From: Chara braunii
Taxonomy: Eukaryota; Streptophyta; Charophyceae; Charales; Characeae
Direction of reading: 5' to 3'
Length of the DNA stretch: 33,788 nucleotides
NCBI GenBank assembly: GCA_003427395.1
Contig: BFEA01000045.1
Coordinates: 4,014,423 to 4,048,210, forward strand
Positions within the stretch are counted from its first letter, which is position 1; the number at the start of each line of letters is the position of its first letter. A program made the position numbers and the translations under genes. Under the pieces are notes generated by a model. The model had not been told where the DNA came from. It made no database searches and saw nothing but the letters and a program-made list of their open reading frames with translations. Below, one piece after another: positions 1-10,547 of this stretch.

Positions 1-66
<66 letters not shown>
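1..66. repeat. (GA)n microsatellite
   Basis: The window opens in an uninterrupted GA dinucleotide tract of 33 units, so the tract probably extends beyond the left edge. It is a simple sequence repeat with no coding content. Confidence 0.97.
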
Positions 67-68
<2 letters not shown>

Positions 69-221
69 CTGAACCATGACACTTGAACAGTCACTTTACA
101 ACATATGGTCTGTTATTTATGATACACAATTGTACAATCCCTTGTAATGCTCATCTTTGTCTGATTGGTCATAGAGCGACTATGTTATGAAAAAAACACC
201 ATCCGTGGTTTTCCTCAATGC

Positions 222-815
222 AAGGTTGGCTAGTGCGTGTCACTCTCTCTCTCATGCCACCATGTTGTAAAATTTGTGTCACGCAGTAGTGAACCGTGCT
301 TGTAGCAGGGCAGCTCAGCATTTACCTGAGGCTCCCTCACGCGTCCATCCATAGAATGAAGCACAGCAATCCTACGGACTCGAAAAAGAAGGTTGGTTAG
401 TGCGTGCCACTCTCTCTCGCGGACGACCATGTTGGTAAATTTGTGGCCCGCAGTAGTCAACCGAGCTTATAGCAGAGCATCTCAACATTTAATTGAGGCT
501 CCCACACGCGTCCGTCCATAGAATGAAGTACAACAATCCTACAGACTCGAAAAGGAAGGTTGGCTACTGCGTGCCACTCTCTCTCGCGGACTGCCATGTT
601 GGTAAATTTGTGTCATGCAGTAGTGAACCGTGCTTGTAGTAGGACAACTTAGCATTTAATCGATGCCCCCTCACTCGTCCGTCACCAAAATGAAATACCG
701 CAATCCAGCACCAATCATGGTCCAAAGGTTGGTTACTGCGGGCCAATGTCTGTCTCGCACTGCCATGTTGGTGAATTTGTGTCACGCAGTAGTGAGCCCT
801 GCTTGCAGCTCTCTC
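222..815 (+). repeat. 167-bp-period satellite, about 3.5 copies
   Basis: Four successive units begin with AAGGTTGG at 222, 389, 556 and 725, so the period is 167, 167 and 169 bp and the last unit is partial. Each unit carries the words GTGCGTGCCACTCTCTCTC, CCATGTTGGTAAATTTGTG and CGCAGTAGTGAACCG. The units are clearly related but diverged. The period is close to the length of DNA on one nucleosome, as in many plant and animal satellites. Open frames across this block come from the repeat and are not genes. Confidence 0.9.
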
Positions 816-1027
816 TCTCTTTTTTTTTTTTCTCTCTCTCTCTTTTTATCTTCAGTCATTGTGGTCGTTGCATGTGAGGAGTACTGAAAGACTCAACGAT
901 TGACATTTGCGAAAGACCATAGCATATCGTGCAACAAGAGAAAATGACGGGAAGAAACCGCGAAAACCGACGACCTGAGCCAAAAATTTTGATATTTTCC
1001 CCCAACACAGAATGTAACATTCTACAA
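816..1027. other. pyrimidine-rich tract and spacer
   Basis: A CT/T-rich low-complexity stretch (816-850) follows the satellite and then unremarkable sequence. I see no supportable gene. Confidence 0.4.
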
Positions 1028-1155
1028 AAGTTAAACACGTTTTCAACACGTTTCAACAAGTTTTCAACACGTTTCAACAAGTTCTCCACAAGTCTTCAAC
1101 AAGTTGTCAACAAATGGTCAACAGATGGACGAACATCCTTTCAACAAATGGACAC
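1028..1155 (+). repeat. 10-bp minisatellite (TTTCAACAAG-like)
   Basis: About eleven imperfect copies of a ten-base word (TTTCAACACG or TTTCAACAAG, drifting to TCTTCAACAAG and TCAACAAATGG) run head to tail. The copies degrade toward the right. The repeat abuts the 3' side of the gag-like coding region on the opposite strand. Confidence 0.8.
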
Positions 1156-1293
1156 TCCAGTTTAAGTTTTCCCAATGTTTGGTCAGCGTTGGTTTCCTTC
1201 ACTTCTGGTGGAACACATGACCCCCTCCCCCCTAAACAATTTATAAACACGGTTCCAACGGTTGAAATATGGTATCCACATGTGATCATCCTG

Positions 1294-2370
1294 TCAAAAA
1301 ATTTGCCACAATTTTTCTGTTGGGGACACTTGTTGTGTCGGCGGTTGCAACGGTCTCATAGGTTGAGTTGGTTGAGTTTGGGGTGCTGGAGGCCTAGGCG
1401 GCATCATGCGCACCTGTGGATCAAAATAACTGCCTTGTGCCCATGATATATATGGATTATAGATTGCCCACAGACTCATTTAATGGCATGGTGTCCACTG
1501 CCCATATAAGACCTGCTCAGCCGACAGAGGGCTCTTTCTCGTTGCTTTATCTACCGACCCTTGTGGGGTGACCGCTACTTGCTGCGAACATTGTCCCTTT
1601 TCGGTTCCTTGACCTCCCTGCGCTAGGTTCCTCACTTTCCACTGAGCCTTCGTCAACTTGGGAAGGTTACGCTCCTCCTTTACTTCAATCCCCTTTTTAC
1701 CTTCAACTCTTCCTTGAGCACTGGTCCGCCTTCTCGGGATTCCCTTGAGGAAAAATGACCCTTTGTCACCACCCTCAGCTCCTCCTTTATCCTCACCAAC
1801 CGGCTCACTTGAGACACTCTCTAAAACCTTCCGTTTGTCCTTCCTGTCCTCTTCCAGTTGCATCAACCTTTCTTCCAGTATTCCAACTTGCCTCTGTATA
1901 CCACTCAATTTTCCTGGTGCTGATGCAACTCCAGCTGATTGCACAGGGTTCCCGCGATGTGGACTCTTTATTCCACCTTCTGAAAACCTTAACCTCAAAG
2001 AAGCCTCCAACTCGCCCCAGGTCTGCGACTTTAACATAAGAGTACACACCTCCTCACTCAAATTTTCACAGACAAACAATGATAACATGCTCCACATCGC
2101 CTTTTCGTCCCAAATCTTCACAGCACTGAAGTCATGATAGCCGCGTAGGAAGGCAGATAAAATTTTCCCCTGAAACAGTAGGGCACGAAGGTCTGGGGGC
2201 ATTGAGTCGTGTACGAACTCGCATAAGGCACGAGCTCCTCCAATGCAGGATTTTGACAAAACCACTTTCTTTAGTAATGATGTTGGTATCGACCTGACAC
2301 ACATAACAAACAATCGCTCATTAGACTGTGGTGCAAGAAGGCTCAAAACAAATAAGGCTAGAAAAAACTG
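1294..2370 (-). pseudogene. gag-like retrotransposon coding region, interrupted
   Basis: A minus-strand frame is open from just after a TAG near 2373 to a TAA at 1482-1480. The first in-frame ATG is at 2304. After that TAA the same frame stays open to 1294, so the coding sequence is about 350 codons with one internal stop. The N-terminal ~120 residues contain a helical capsid-like stretch ending in TWGELEASLRLRF, similar in pattern to the 'TW..L...L..RF' segment of Ty3-type gag. A predicted coiled coil (LEERLMQLEEDRKDKRK) and a basic, charged tail follow. The part after the stop is proline/glutamine-rich (PRPPAPQTQPTQP). I see no zinc knuckle, protease or polymerase downstream. The region is richer in G+C than its surroundings. 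The gag assignment is inferred from pattern only; another hypothetical protein is possible. Confidence 0.45.
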
Positions 2371-2575
2371 CTAATACTCAATTCACACTAACTACTTTCC
2401 TGTTCACACCACAAGGTCTAAATTTTAGTCACCCTTGCTTTAACTTTAAGGGTACTATGAAAAATATACAACCTATATAGGCAGGATTTTCAAGCCAGTC
2501 ATAAGCCGACTGTAATCGTGGCTACAAATGTTATTGACCCTCGCACTCGCACTTGACAGAGCGTGAGGGTACTCT

Positions 2576-3285
2576 CTATCTGCCCGCTACCGTCCGAATC
2601 TCGTCCCAATCTACAACCCTTTCATCTGGATCGTGGAAGCCAGCATAGGTATAAACAATATTGATCATATTCATGAGCCCTTGATTATGGGGTATAAACC
2701 TTTGGTCCAGGTACATACCAATATCAGCTCTCATATGTACCGTGCATATCCCCATTCCCGTGTTTTCAAAGTGGCTTCTGCTGCGGCTTCTACTCTTATC
2801 TGTCCCCCAAAACACTTTTCCACAAGGAAACAGGGCAGGACGACACGAAACGGGGCTGAGGGAAGTACAAACTTGTCATCTCACTTGACTTCTATATGAG
2901 TCTCCATATGTGTCTCTCCTTCATGAACCCTACCTCTCGCCCACCTTGCTGCAGCTGACTCTGCTATTCTCAAAGGCCTTGCGAGTAGGCTTTCATACCC
3001 AAGGGCCAATTCAATCCCATGTAAGACCTAGAATGATGGCGGGGCGTATAGGGTTACCCTCACGATCGCACAACCTTGATTATCATCAAAACCGGACTCG
3101 ATCCAAACGAAGATACCCTTGTCTATCAATGCACCCCACTTGGAAGAGATATATTCTCCTTCCTTGACTCACCTCGGCAGGATATCTCTAGTCCATCTTC
3201 CCTTTTTATAAGCAAATTCATATTAGGGTCTTCCTGAGCATAAGGCAACCTGAGTTGCTTTCGTTCTGGCCTGGGTTCTGCCCAT
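2576..3285 (-). pseudogene. decayed coding sequence upstream of the gag-like ORF
   Basis: Reading the minus strand from the ATG at 3285, one frame gives protein-like sequence for about 160 codons with four stop codons (TAA, TGA, TAG, TGA). Segments include GIFVWIESGFDDNQGCAIVR and LLARPLRIAESAAARWARG. Further on, an overlapping frame continues with IGMYLDQRFIPHNQGLMNMI and HDPDERVVDWDEIRT, which implies a frameshift. I do not recognise a family. Direction and position suggest an ancient N-terminal or leader ORF of the same retroelement as the gag-like region, but it could be unrelated. The stop density is only moderately below chance, so confidence is limited. Confidence 0.33.
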
Positions 3286-3447
3286 CACAGAAAAACGTTC
3301 AGCATACGCCTTCCGTTATTATGTTGACAATCGTGTTCTACAATCTCTATCTCTAAGGCCTTAGCCTCAAATCATCTTTCACTAAAATGCATCATTTCTA
3401 GCGTTTATGACCTCCCAGCTTAAAAAAAATAATAATGGTAATATATC

Positions 3448-3455
3448 ATGGTAAT
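3448..3455 (+). repeat. target-site duplication, left copy
   Basis: The eight bases ATGGTAAT directly precede the left terminal inverted repeat. The identical octamer follows the right end at 4218-4225. Confidence 0.88.
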
Positions 3456-3644
3456 CAGGGTAACCGGCGTTCGGGACGGGCCGAACGCCCGAACCCGAAC
3501 GCCCGAACCTATGGGATCCTTTAGGGATGCGTTCGGCCGTTCGGGCCGAACGCAGACCCAAAACAAAAATAAAAAATAAAAAAAATCATCAAAAAAATCT
3601 GAAAAAGAGATATGTTATGGAAAAAAATAAATTAAACAAGATTT

Positions 3645-3745
3645 ACCTGATTATTACATCCGAATTCCTTACCAAATTTGAAATAGAAATAAAATACAAA
3701 AAATAAATACTAATACTAAAAATAAATAAAAATAAAAAGAGAATT
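3645..3745 (+). repeat. SINE 3'-body fragment inside the hAT element
   Basis: The stretch around GAATTCCTTACCAAATTTG, followed by an A/T-rich ATAAA tail, matches the 3' body of the SINE copies near 15.3-15.5 kb and 33.7 kb. It lies within the hAT element, so the SINE inserted into an ancestor of the element or was captured by it. Confidence 0.55.
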
Positions 3746-3756
3746 AAATTTAGTGA

Positions 3757-4140
3757 GTGCGCGAGCATGTTTTTGACACCGCCATCTTTGGCGATTTTTC
3801 ATTTTTTTTTTGGCATAGCCAAATGCCCTGAAAATATACAAAGGTGTACTCCACATAATACAAAACCCACTTGAAAAGTTTCAAAAAATAATAAAATTGT
3901 TCAAAGCCCGAACTAAAGTGAAAACAAAAAGTAAAAAGTGAAAAAATACGTGGGCGAGCATGTTTTGACACCACCATCTTTGACGATTTTTAATTCCTAT
4001 TTAGCTTAGCCAAATGACTTGAAAATTTACAGACATGGACCTCACGTGATAGAGAACTCACAAAAAAACTTCAGAAAAAACAAATTATGTTTAGGCCCCG
4101 AAATAATTTTTGGCGGGGGCCGAACGCCGTCGGGTTCGGA
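3757..4140 (+). repeat. two-copy 193-bp tandem duplication inside the hAT element
   Basis: GCGAGCATGTTTTTGACACC at 3761 recurs as GCGAGCATGTTTTGACACC at 3954. Similarity continues through CCATCTTTGGCGATTTTT, TAGCCAAATG and CTTGAAAA-like words. The copies are about 193 bp apart and roughly 75-80% alike by eye. Confidence 0.75.
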
Positions 4141-4225
4141 CCCCGTACGGGACCCCGAACGCCCGTACGTACGGAGGTCTGCCCGGCGACCTCCGTACGT
4201 ACGGGCTGGTGACCCTGATGGTAAT

Positions 4226-5620
4226 AGTATATTCATAGATGTCAAAAATTCATAATCATAATAACTCATGGAAATGACATATTATCTTAGTGGCTGACAT
4301 AAAAAATACTTATAAATATCAAATCTCTTATACTTAAGCTAGTCAGTTCCCCAAGGCATATACAAATGTCTCATAATGATATGCTTATACCATCACATAT
4401 ATCATATAATAGGCACATTATAATCAAAACAAGATCGCTCACAAATAACACTCTCAACCATAATTCTTGTGAGAGTACCACCCTTTACTCCCCGACTTTG
4501 ACAGAAGTATACAGTGGCGAGGGGCAGTGTAATCCTTTTTAGAATGAATAGCATCGCAAATCCACGAGCCTCACTCAAGGATTAAGCCTCACTGCATCTC
4601 CCTCCGATTCGAGCACTTGCATCTTGCAGACCCTTGTCGACAAAGTAAATAACCTCACCACACACGCTTCGGGATGTACTGTCTCGTCCTGTGCTGGTGA
4701 ATACACTTGACACAAAAACTAGTTGGGGATTCACCCCCTAACTCCCTATGGCACGTAGTAGCTGATTCCCTCATAGGCCATGGTCTGATAAGACTCAAAT
4801 ACTTTCCTCTTATTCAGTAGTAGTGTAGTCATTTTATCCCAGGGGATACAACAACAACACTCCACTATGGACCAGGAACAAAGTTCTGGCGTGGGTCTCA
4901 CTACTACTTACAAGATAAAATCATGACATCTTCAAAGTCATCTTTCAGGGGAACAATAACATAGGATTGCAACCTTCCTTAGGGTAGACCTTACACATTG
5001 ACCATTTCCTGGGAAAAACTTATCTCATGGAAGTTTTCACTCCATCCACCTCTGAATCCGCTTCAGACGTGGATTTTGCGCAATGCATCTACCCCTCTTT
5101 GAATAGCAATCCAAACATGTAAAGTTAACATACGGTCATAAGTTAATAATTGGACTTGAGACGCTCATATAAGTCCTTGCAGACTGATCAATTCAAATAC
5201 ATACTTCAGATACATAGCCCATTTCAAATATTCCTGGCAAGGATAGCCATTAAAAGAGTATAATCATCAAGTACACAGCCTCACATAATTAGAGATTTGG
5301 CAAGCTTACTCATATAAAATCTGACATATATGGATGATTTAAACATATAACTCAAAAGAGATGTTCTGAGAATGGAATAGTCTCAAGTCCTTCGCTCCAA
5401 CCGATAGATTTAAGTGAATGGTCTAAGCCTGAAAAGGCTCACGCGAAGGTCTAACATTAACTACAACTCATTGTTCTATCAAATGTAAGCAAAAATAGTC
5501 CAAGTGTTAACCCCCTTCACTAATTACTCCAACTGCCTCTAGAATCAGATATTTTTTTTTGCCGAAAATGTGTCATGCAAATCTACTACCTTCCGTAGTC
5601 CTTTCCATTACGGCCATGAC
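4226..5620. other. non-coding, probably retroelement leader
   Basis: About 1.4 kb without a supportable gene on either strand. The sequence is CA/ACT-rich with no long frame. It lies between the primer-binding site at 6331-6347 and the gag-like ORF, both on the minus strand. The simplest reading is a long untranslated leader of that element carrying the hAT insertion, but no internal signal proves this. Confidence 0.35.
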
Positions 5621-5658
5621 TAGCTGTTCATCGCATCTGTCTATTGCCCTGTATGCCT

Positions 5659-5700
5659 AATCCTCGTCGCGAATACACACCGAGAGGTATGGCTGGCGCA
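5659..5700 (+). repeat. composite repeat partner of 6424-6493
   Basis: Positions 5659-5679 are an exact 21-bp direct repeat of 6424-6444. The adjoining 5681-5700 is an exact 20-bp reverse complement of 6474-6493. One short segment is thus related to a site about 770 bp away in both orientations. Confidence 0.9.
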
Positions 5701-6330
5701 AATGACACACCGCGCAGGGCAGACCTCACACTTCCATGGTCATATAAGTCGAATAGCTGCGCAGAACCCAGACTCAAGGATCTCATATTCATGCTTATAA
5801 AAACTTTCAGCGTCATTAACATAACTCTGCTCTAAGTCCCTTGATGACTTCTAACGTAATATGCTCCCTTACTCATCCTTGACCCTACTCTAATGCCAAA
5901 GTACAAAGTCGCTCTCTTGACCACTCAGATAACCCTTTCGACCATAGTAGGTACCTTCAAGTTATAGGGCCAACTCCCACAACCATCATGCTTAGTCATA
6001 TTGATACCTCCTCATCCTATTTTGGTCATATTCCCTATACAAATCATCATCCAAACCTGCTAACTATTTAGGGTCAGAAGGAGTACCAACCTCAACTACC
6101 ATCATACTACTCAGAGTAAGTGAGCGCATAATCAAAATGTTTACCCCTCATGCATCACCCTTACTGCACTAGCCAAAACAAAATCTCACAATCAACTCTC
6201 ATTCGTTCTCCATCCGATACCATAAATCGATTAACCAAAGAAAGCCCAAAGAAAACTTCTCATTTGCCTAGTTCTCACTTCCCCATACCCGGATGTCGTT
6301 CCACTAGGGACAACAGTAGGCAACCGTTAT

Positions 6331-6347
6331 CCCTGGCAACGGCGCCA
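6331..6347 (-). promoter_or_regulatory. LTR-retrotransposon primer-binding site (tRNA-Asp type)
   Basis: The minus strand reads TGGCGCCGTTGCCAGGG, one base different from the complement of the plant tRNA-Asp 3' end (TGGCGCCGTTGCCGGGG) used by Athila/Tat-like Ty3 elements. Two bases upstream lies a terminal CA (6351-6350), as expected at the end of a 5' LTR. Minus-strand orientation agrees with the gag-like ORF at 2370-1294. Confidence 0.65.
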
Positions 6348-6349
6348 CC

Positions 6350-7260
6350 TGTCGAGCGCAACGGTTCGGCACCGCACGAAACGGGGCGGGACCCTCCCGG
6401 CCGTGTCACGCAGGAGTCAGTCCAATCCTCGTCGCGAATACACATGGAGCTTCCGCAAGCCGCTCCGACCGAGTGCGCCAGCCATACCTCTCGTGAGGCC
6501 CTACGACAGGATAGGGTCAACGTGAGCTACGACTTACCTCCACCCTACGACAGGATAGAGGCCGCCGAGCTAGCAGTCCACAGTACGAAAGTTAATCAAC
6601 CGCAATCGCAGAGGTGGATCAGCCGAGGGCGTTTCTCGTTCGCTGTAGCATATGGGGTACGAGCGGTTTTACGCCTCTATCGGACTCGCACGTGAACCGA
6701 CGCCTTGGGGGGCGGAGGTCCCAGTGCGACCTGTCCTCAGTCGACTAGGACGAATCCCACACACCACGCGTACACCACTCTAAAGACATAAAAATTAGGA
6801 CACACACGCACACACACATATACAGAACGAAACATAGTAAACAACACTACAACACTCCTAGTCCCTTAGTAGCCATCCCATAACTCTTCGATGCGGAAAT
6901 TGGATAGGTGTCGCGAGCGAGACTTAATATAAAACCACGTGGGCGCAAGGCTACTCGTATCGATTCGCAATGCAAGCATACGCAAGCAGTCGCAATGATG
7001 GCGTACTATGTAGCACCCATAATCATGTGGTCCCCCGTAGTTTCGAGGGTCATATTCGACACTCAAGTGTCGGTTGACACGCGCCTCGAGGGATTGATCT
7101 CTAGACGCTGGACAATCGCCAAGTGCGGTTGAGAACCACACCCTCTTCTGCAACCTGCAAAGAGTGGGTGGTACACAGGTTCATACCTGTGGTGGCAATC
7201 GTCTCTTATCGCCCTGAAGACCAGCTCCATCATCCAGGGCCTCAAGAGAAATCAAGGGGT
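6350..7260 (-). mobile_element. probable 5' LTR region of the minus-strand element
   Basis: A GC-rich stretch begins immediately upstream (minus strand) of the primer-binding site. It contains the 15-16-bp word CCCTACGACAGGATAG twice (6502 and 6543). A CA-rich run lies at 6800-6825. The outer LTR boundary is not visible because no second LTR copy is in the window; the right limit given here is where composition returns to AT-rich. Open frames here are not convincing as genes. Confidence 0.35.
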
Positions 7261-8124
7261 TTGACTTTGACGACTACCACGGACTACAACGCCCAACTAT
7301 AAAAATTCTAAAAAGCAAAAGATAACAGGGGATCTCCCTTTTTTCTCAAAAACATAATCTGTTTAACCCTTACTCGTGGTCATATTAGGTTGCGCGAAAC
7401 ACTCAAGGCATGTGTATTTACATGTATTAGAGGGTTATAAATATGTGACGAACACTTCTAACAATCACAGTGGGATTCCTCTCAACTATATATATGTATA
7501 TGATCACAGGCAGTCAAATCCAAAGTCCGAACCACCAAACATACCTCCAATTACATAAAACATTCAAGCAAAAGTCCATGCACTACACGGGGTCAACTTC
7601 AACCATTCTCTGCACTCACACCCCCCGCTTTACCCATGCAAGCCTCACTCTTGTGCAACTCCTCAAAATAAAATACTCAAAAAAAAATTTAAATGACCAT
7701 TCAAATAAAGTCCGGGTGAAAACACAACAAAACAATTCAAATCACAAGTCTAAAGTCTTTACGTCGAGTTGCAGGAGTGGATTGGAGTTGAATCGTAAAC
7801 CGACGAATCGACAACCGACCAGTTATAAGTGATAACAAAAGATGATCCTTGTAGGATCAAACTGAATCTAACAAAAATCCTGAATCAATCGATCAAGAAG
7901 ACTTGTAACACAAGATAGGTCAATCCCCAACCTAAATCTATGAGTCCAAATCGATAGTAATCTCCATATCACGATTTCACAAAGAATCATTCTACTTAAC
8001 TAAGCCTGAGTCTACCCCTAAGTTAGTGCCTAATGAAAAGGTAGACCTTTGACAGAATCTCCTCGATATAGAGTGGATTACCAGAATTGCCACATGTTAA
8101 AATATAATCTAACTACTCTAAACT
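7261..8124. other. non-coding spacer
   Basis: AT-rich sequence with short open frames only. I see no conserved protein, RNA gene or terminal repeat. Confidence 0.4.
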
Positions 8125-8700
8125 AAGAAAATTTCGGCAGCGTTTCCCGTAGGAAAAATATCTTTCCAGAATTTATAATAACTCAAATACGAAAATAAAA
8201 TTCAAACTCTGATTTTGGAAAGCCAAAAATTTTGTCAAACTCCCTGAATTAGTAAAAATTTGGGCAACATCTGCTTTAGAAAGGTAGAATTTCCAGATTT
8301 ATACTAAGTCAGATAGAAACTCAGAAGCTAGATTTGAGTTCGACTTCAAGACAAAGTTCAACTAAACCCTTAGATTTGTAGAAATTTCGGCAGCGTTTCC
8401 TGTAGAGAAAGTGTTATTCCAAGATTTATACAAAGCTAAGTTCAGACTTCCCAAAGTCCAATTTTGTCTAACTCCTTGAATCAACAAAAATTTGGACAAC
8501 ACTCCCTTTAGAAAAGGAGACTTCCCAGATATTTACTAAATTATGTATATAATTTAGACAACTAAGTTTTTGAAAGCCAAAATTTGACTAACTCCTTGGT
8601 TTTGCAAAAATTTCGGCAGCGCTTCCTGTAGAGAAAGTGGCTTATCAAGATTTATACAAGACCAAGTATAATAAAATATCCCAGAAAATGCAGAAATTGA
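8125..8700 (+). repeat. five-unit ~120-bp degenerate array (TTCGGCAGCG motif)
   Basis: The word AAAATTTCGGCAGCGTTTCC or a close variant starts near 8129, 8255, 8386, 8487 and 8608. Each is followed by CTGTAGAGAAAG-like, CCAAGATTTATA-like and CTAACTCCTTGAAT-like words. Units alternate between a 'CGGCAGCG' and a 'GG(G/A)CAACA' version, which suggests a higher-order dimer. This looks like an internal or LTR-proximal array of a retroelement. Confidence 0.75.
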
Positions 8701-8957
8701 CCTAAGTAAAAAACACTTAGCTCAAAAAATGCAGAAATTTGAAACTAACTCCTATCTCTAGCACGTGGCGAGCAGCTAAAGCAACTACGTATTAAACCAA
8801 AACTCAGACCAAGTAGTAATCTCACTCAGTCACATGCAAGACAAACCACAAAGGTAAGTAATCTCACCATCTCGAAGTCAACTTTATCAAACAATAGTTT
8901 ATAGTCTCTCAATGATTTATCCCTGTATACCTAGCTTACATAGGGCATAAAGCTAGA

Positions 8958-9669
8958 CCACCCAAACTTATGGAACATGTTGGGGTCAGGCATTGAGTTT
9001 ACACAAACACAGGGCACAACAATTTTTTTTTTCTTTGGGCATATGACTAGGTCATCTTAGTCGCCCTTAACTGTTTAAGTATCCAAGTTTTATATAATTA
9101 TCTGCACTTAGTCTTCTGAGGTAGCATATAACTGAACCGATCATCTTCAGCTCAAGATTCAGTCTGCTCCTTCGTACCACAAATTCACTCTTAATTAGTA
9201 CTCCCTTAAGTTGGTGATAAGTTATAGTTAGACCAACCAAACTTATGGAACCCTGTCTGACTAGCATGTTCAGAAGTAAGATAGTAATAAAATATAGTCA
9301 AGTTATAGCCTTCTGGTTCTAGCATGTGAGTGGCGTTGGACCAGGACCACCCAAACTTATGGAACATGTCTGGTTCTCAACCTGGTTCTTTCTCTTTAAG
9401 CCAAAGCAGGAAGAGGATGAGCCACCCAAACTTATGGAACATGCTCAAACATCCTCGTTCAGAACAAAAAGAAACTGAAAAGAAACCCAAAGTAAACAAG
9501 GCGACCAAGCCACCCAAACTTATGGAACATACTTGGTCCATGAAAAATCAATCACAGCCAGCCCTCACAAGTCAGAGCAACTAGATCACCCAAACTTATG
9601 GAACATGTCTGGTTCTCCAGGCAATCGAAAATAAACATAGCACTGGGCCTCCCCAAACTTATGGAGACT
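8958..9669 (+). repeat. seven interspersed copies of CACCCAAACTTATGGAAC
   Basis: Near-identical ~20-bp cores lie at about 8958, 9233, 9347, 9422, 9510, 9586 and 9649. They are separated by mostly dissimilar spacers of 63-275 bp, and the spacing shortens to the right. Five are followed by ATG or ATA. The open frame at 9330-9584 reads the core as HPNLWNM or PPKLMEH in different frames, so no single protein frame is conserved. The cores are far better conserved than the spacers. Confidence 0.85.
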
Positions 9670-10547
9670 TGCCCAGCCTTTGATTGACCCAGTCAGACAC
9701 AAGCAAAACTTCCTTCCTCCCATCCTTCCCCCAGATGCAATCCCACATTTTGCTTTCAGTTAGACAATAAAACTGAAACTGACATTACACATGCATTTGT
9801 TTACCTGAGTCTGAATTAAGTCCTGGAAGTTAAACATAAAGTCAAAGATAGGGATACAACAATATACTCAAATCAAAACATTGTAAGAAGTACAAATAGG
9901 GGTTATAATTGGGTTTATAGAGGGAAAGCAAACGATCACCTCTCAGTTCCCTACCTCCAGAACTCCTCCTGAGTTCCGGGAGAGCTCCTGCAATCGGTGG
10001 GTTGACTCCCCACAGAGTCTTGCTGCGGTACTACGGGTTGCAATCCCGCCTGCTGCCTTCCTCTTGTAATCAGGATCAGACTGAGAGTAAGAAGGGCAGA
10101 AGATAAGGGGTTTCAGACGCTCAAGATACAAGAGAGGGACAAACTCAACTCCCAGGAGAGGGCCTTGCAATCTTCATGCGCCTTAGAGCCCCACAATGAT
10201 GGTAAAAAACTGTGCAGCAACTTGGTCAATCAAAAGTCAAAACCGCTAGCCGTTGACTCTCTAACAACTCTCCAATTCGCAGTAACGACCGCGGTCAACA
10301 ACCTCAGTCCCTTCTCAATGCTCGTGGTTTGAAATGCCCTGGCCACCACTCAAGACATGAGTAGTAGATAAAAAAAACATAGCATTCCCCCCTTCCGTAA
10401 TGGAGCAAAGCATGGCCTAGCTGGTCGTGCAATGGGCAGAGCGTGCGCAGATACCAGCCATGCAGTCTTTATCAAGCCTTTACAAACACACTGCTCACAG
10501 TCGGGCCCAACTATTTCGCACGGTAGGATAAGCAACGTATTAGTTTA
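9670..10547. other. non-coding spacer, mixed composition
   Basis: No supportable gene. A GC-richer patch at 9945-10170 resembles LTR or leader sequence, but I find no boundary or paired copy. Confidence 0.35.

Larger units (their letters stand above)
3456..4217 (+). mobile_element. non-autonomous hAT-type DNA transposon (762 bp)
   Basis: The ends are imperfect inverted repeats. The left end is CAGGGTAACCGGC and the right end, read inward, is CAGGGTCACCAGC (11 of 13 match). The flanks are a perfect 8-bp duplication, ATGGTAAT, which is the length hAT transposases make. Both subterminal regions (3470-3550 and 4120-4205) are GC-rich and packed with copies of CGTTCGGG, CCGAACGCCC and CGTACGTACGG in both orientations, as expected of hAT subterminal transposase-binding repeats. 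The interior is AT-rich, has no transposase, and contains a 193-bp tandem duplication and a SINE-like tail. It is therefore a MITE-like passenger that would need a transposase supplied elsewhere. Confidence 0.87.

Noticed and set aside
222-887. Several 70-odd-codon open frames
   Set aside because: They fall within the 167-bp satellite and repeat with it, without conserved coding frame.
6150-6695. 181-codon plus-strand open frame
   Set aside because: It spans the primer-binding site and LTR-like GC-rich sequence, and the protein has no recognisable domain.
8958-9669. CRISPR-like pattern of constant words and variable spacers
   Set aside because: The setting is eukaryotic, spacer lengths vary from 63 to 275 bp, and the word is not a typical repeat flanked by cas genes.
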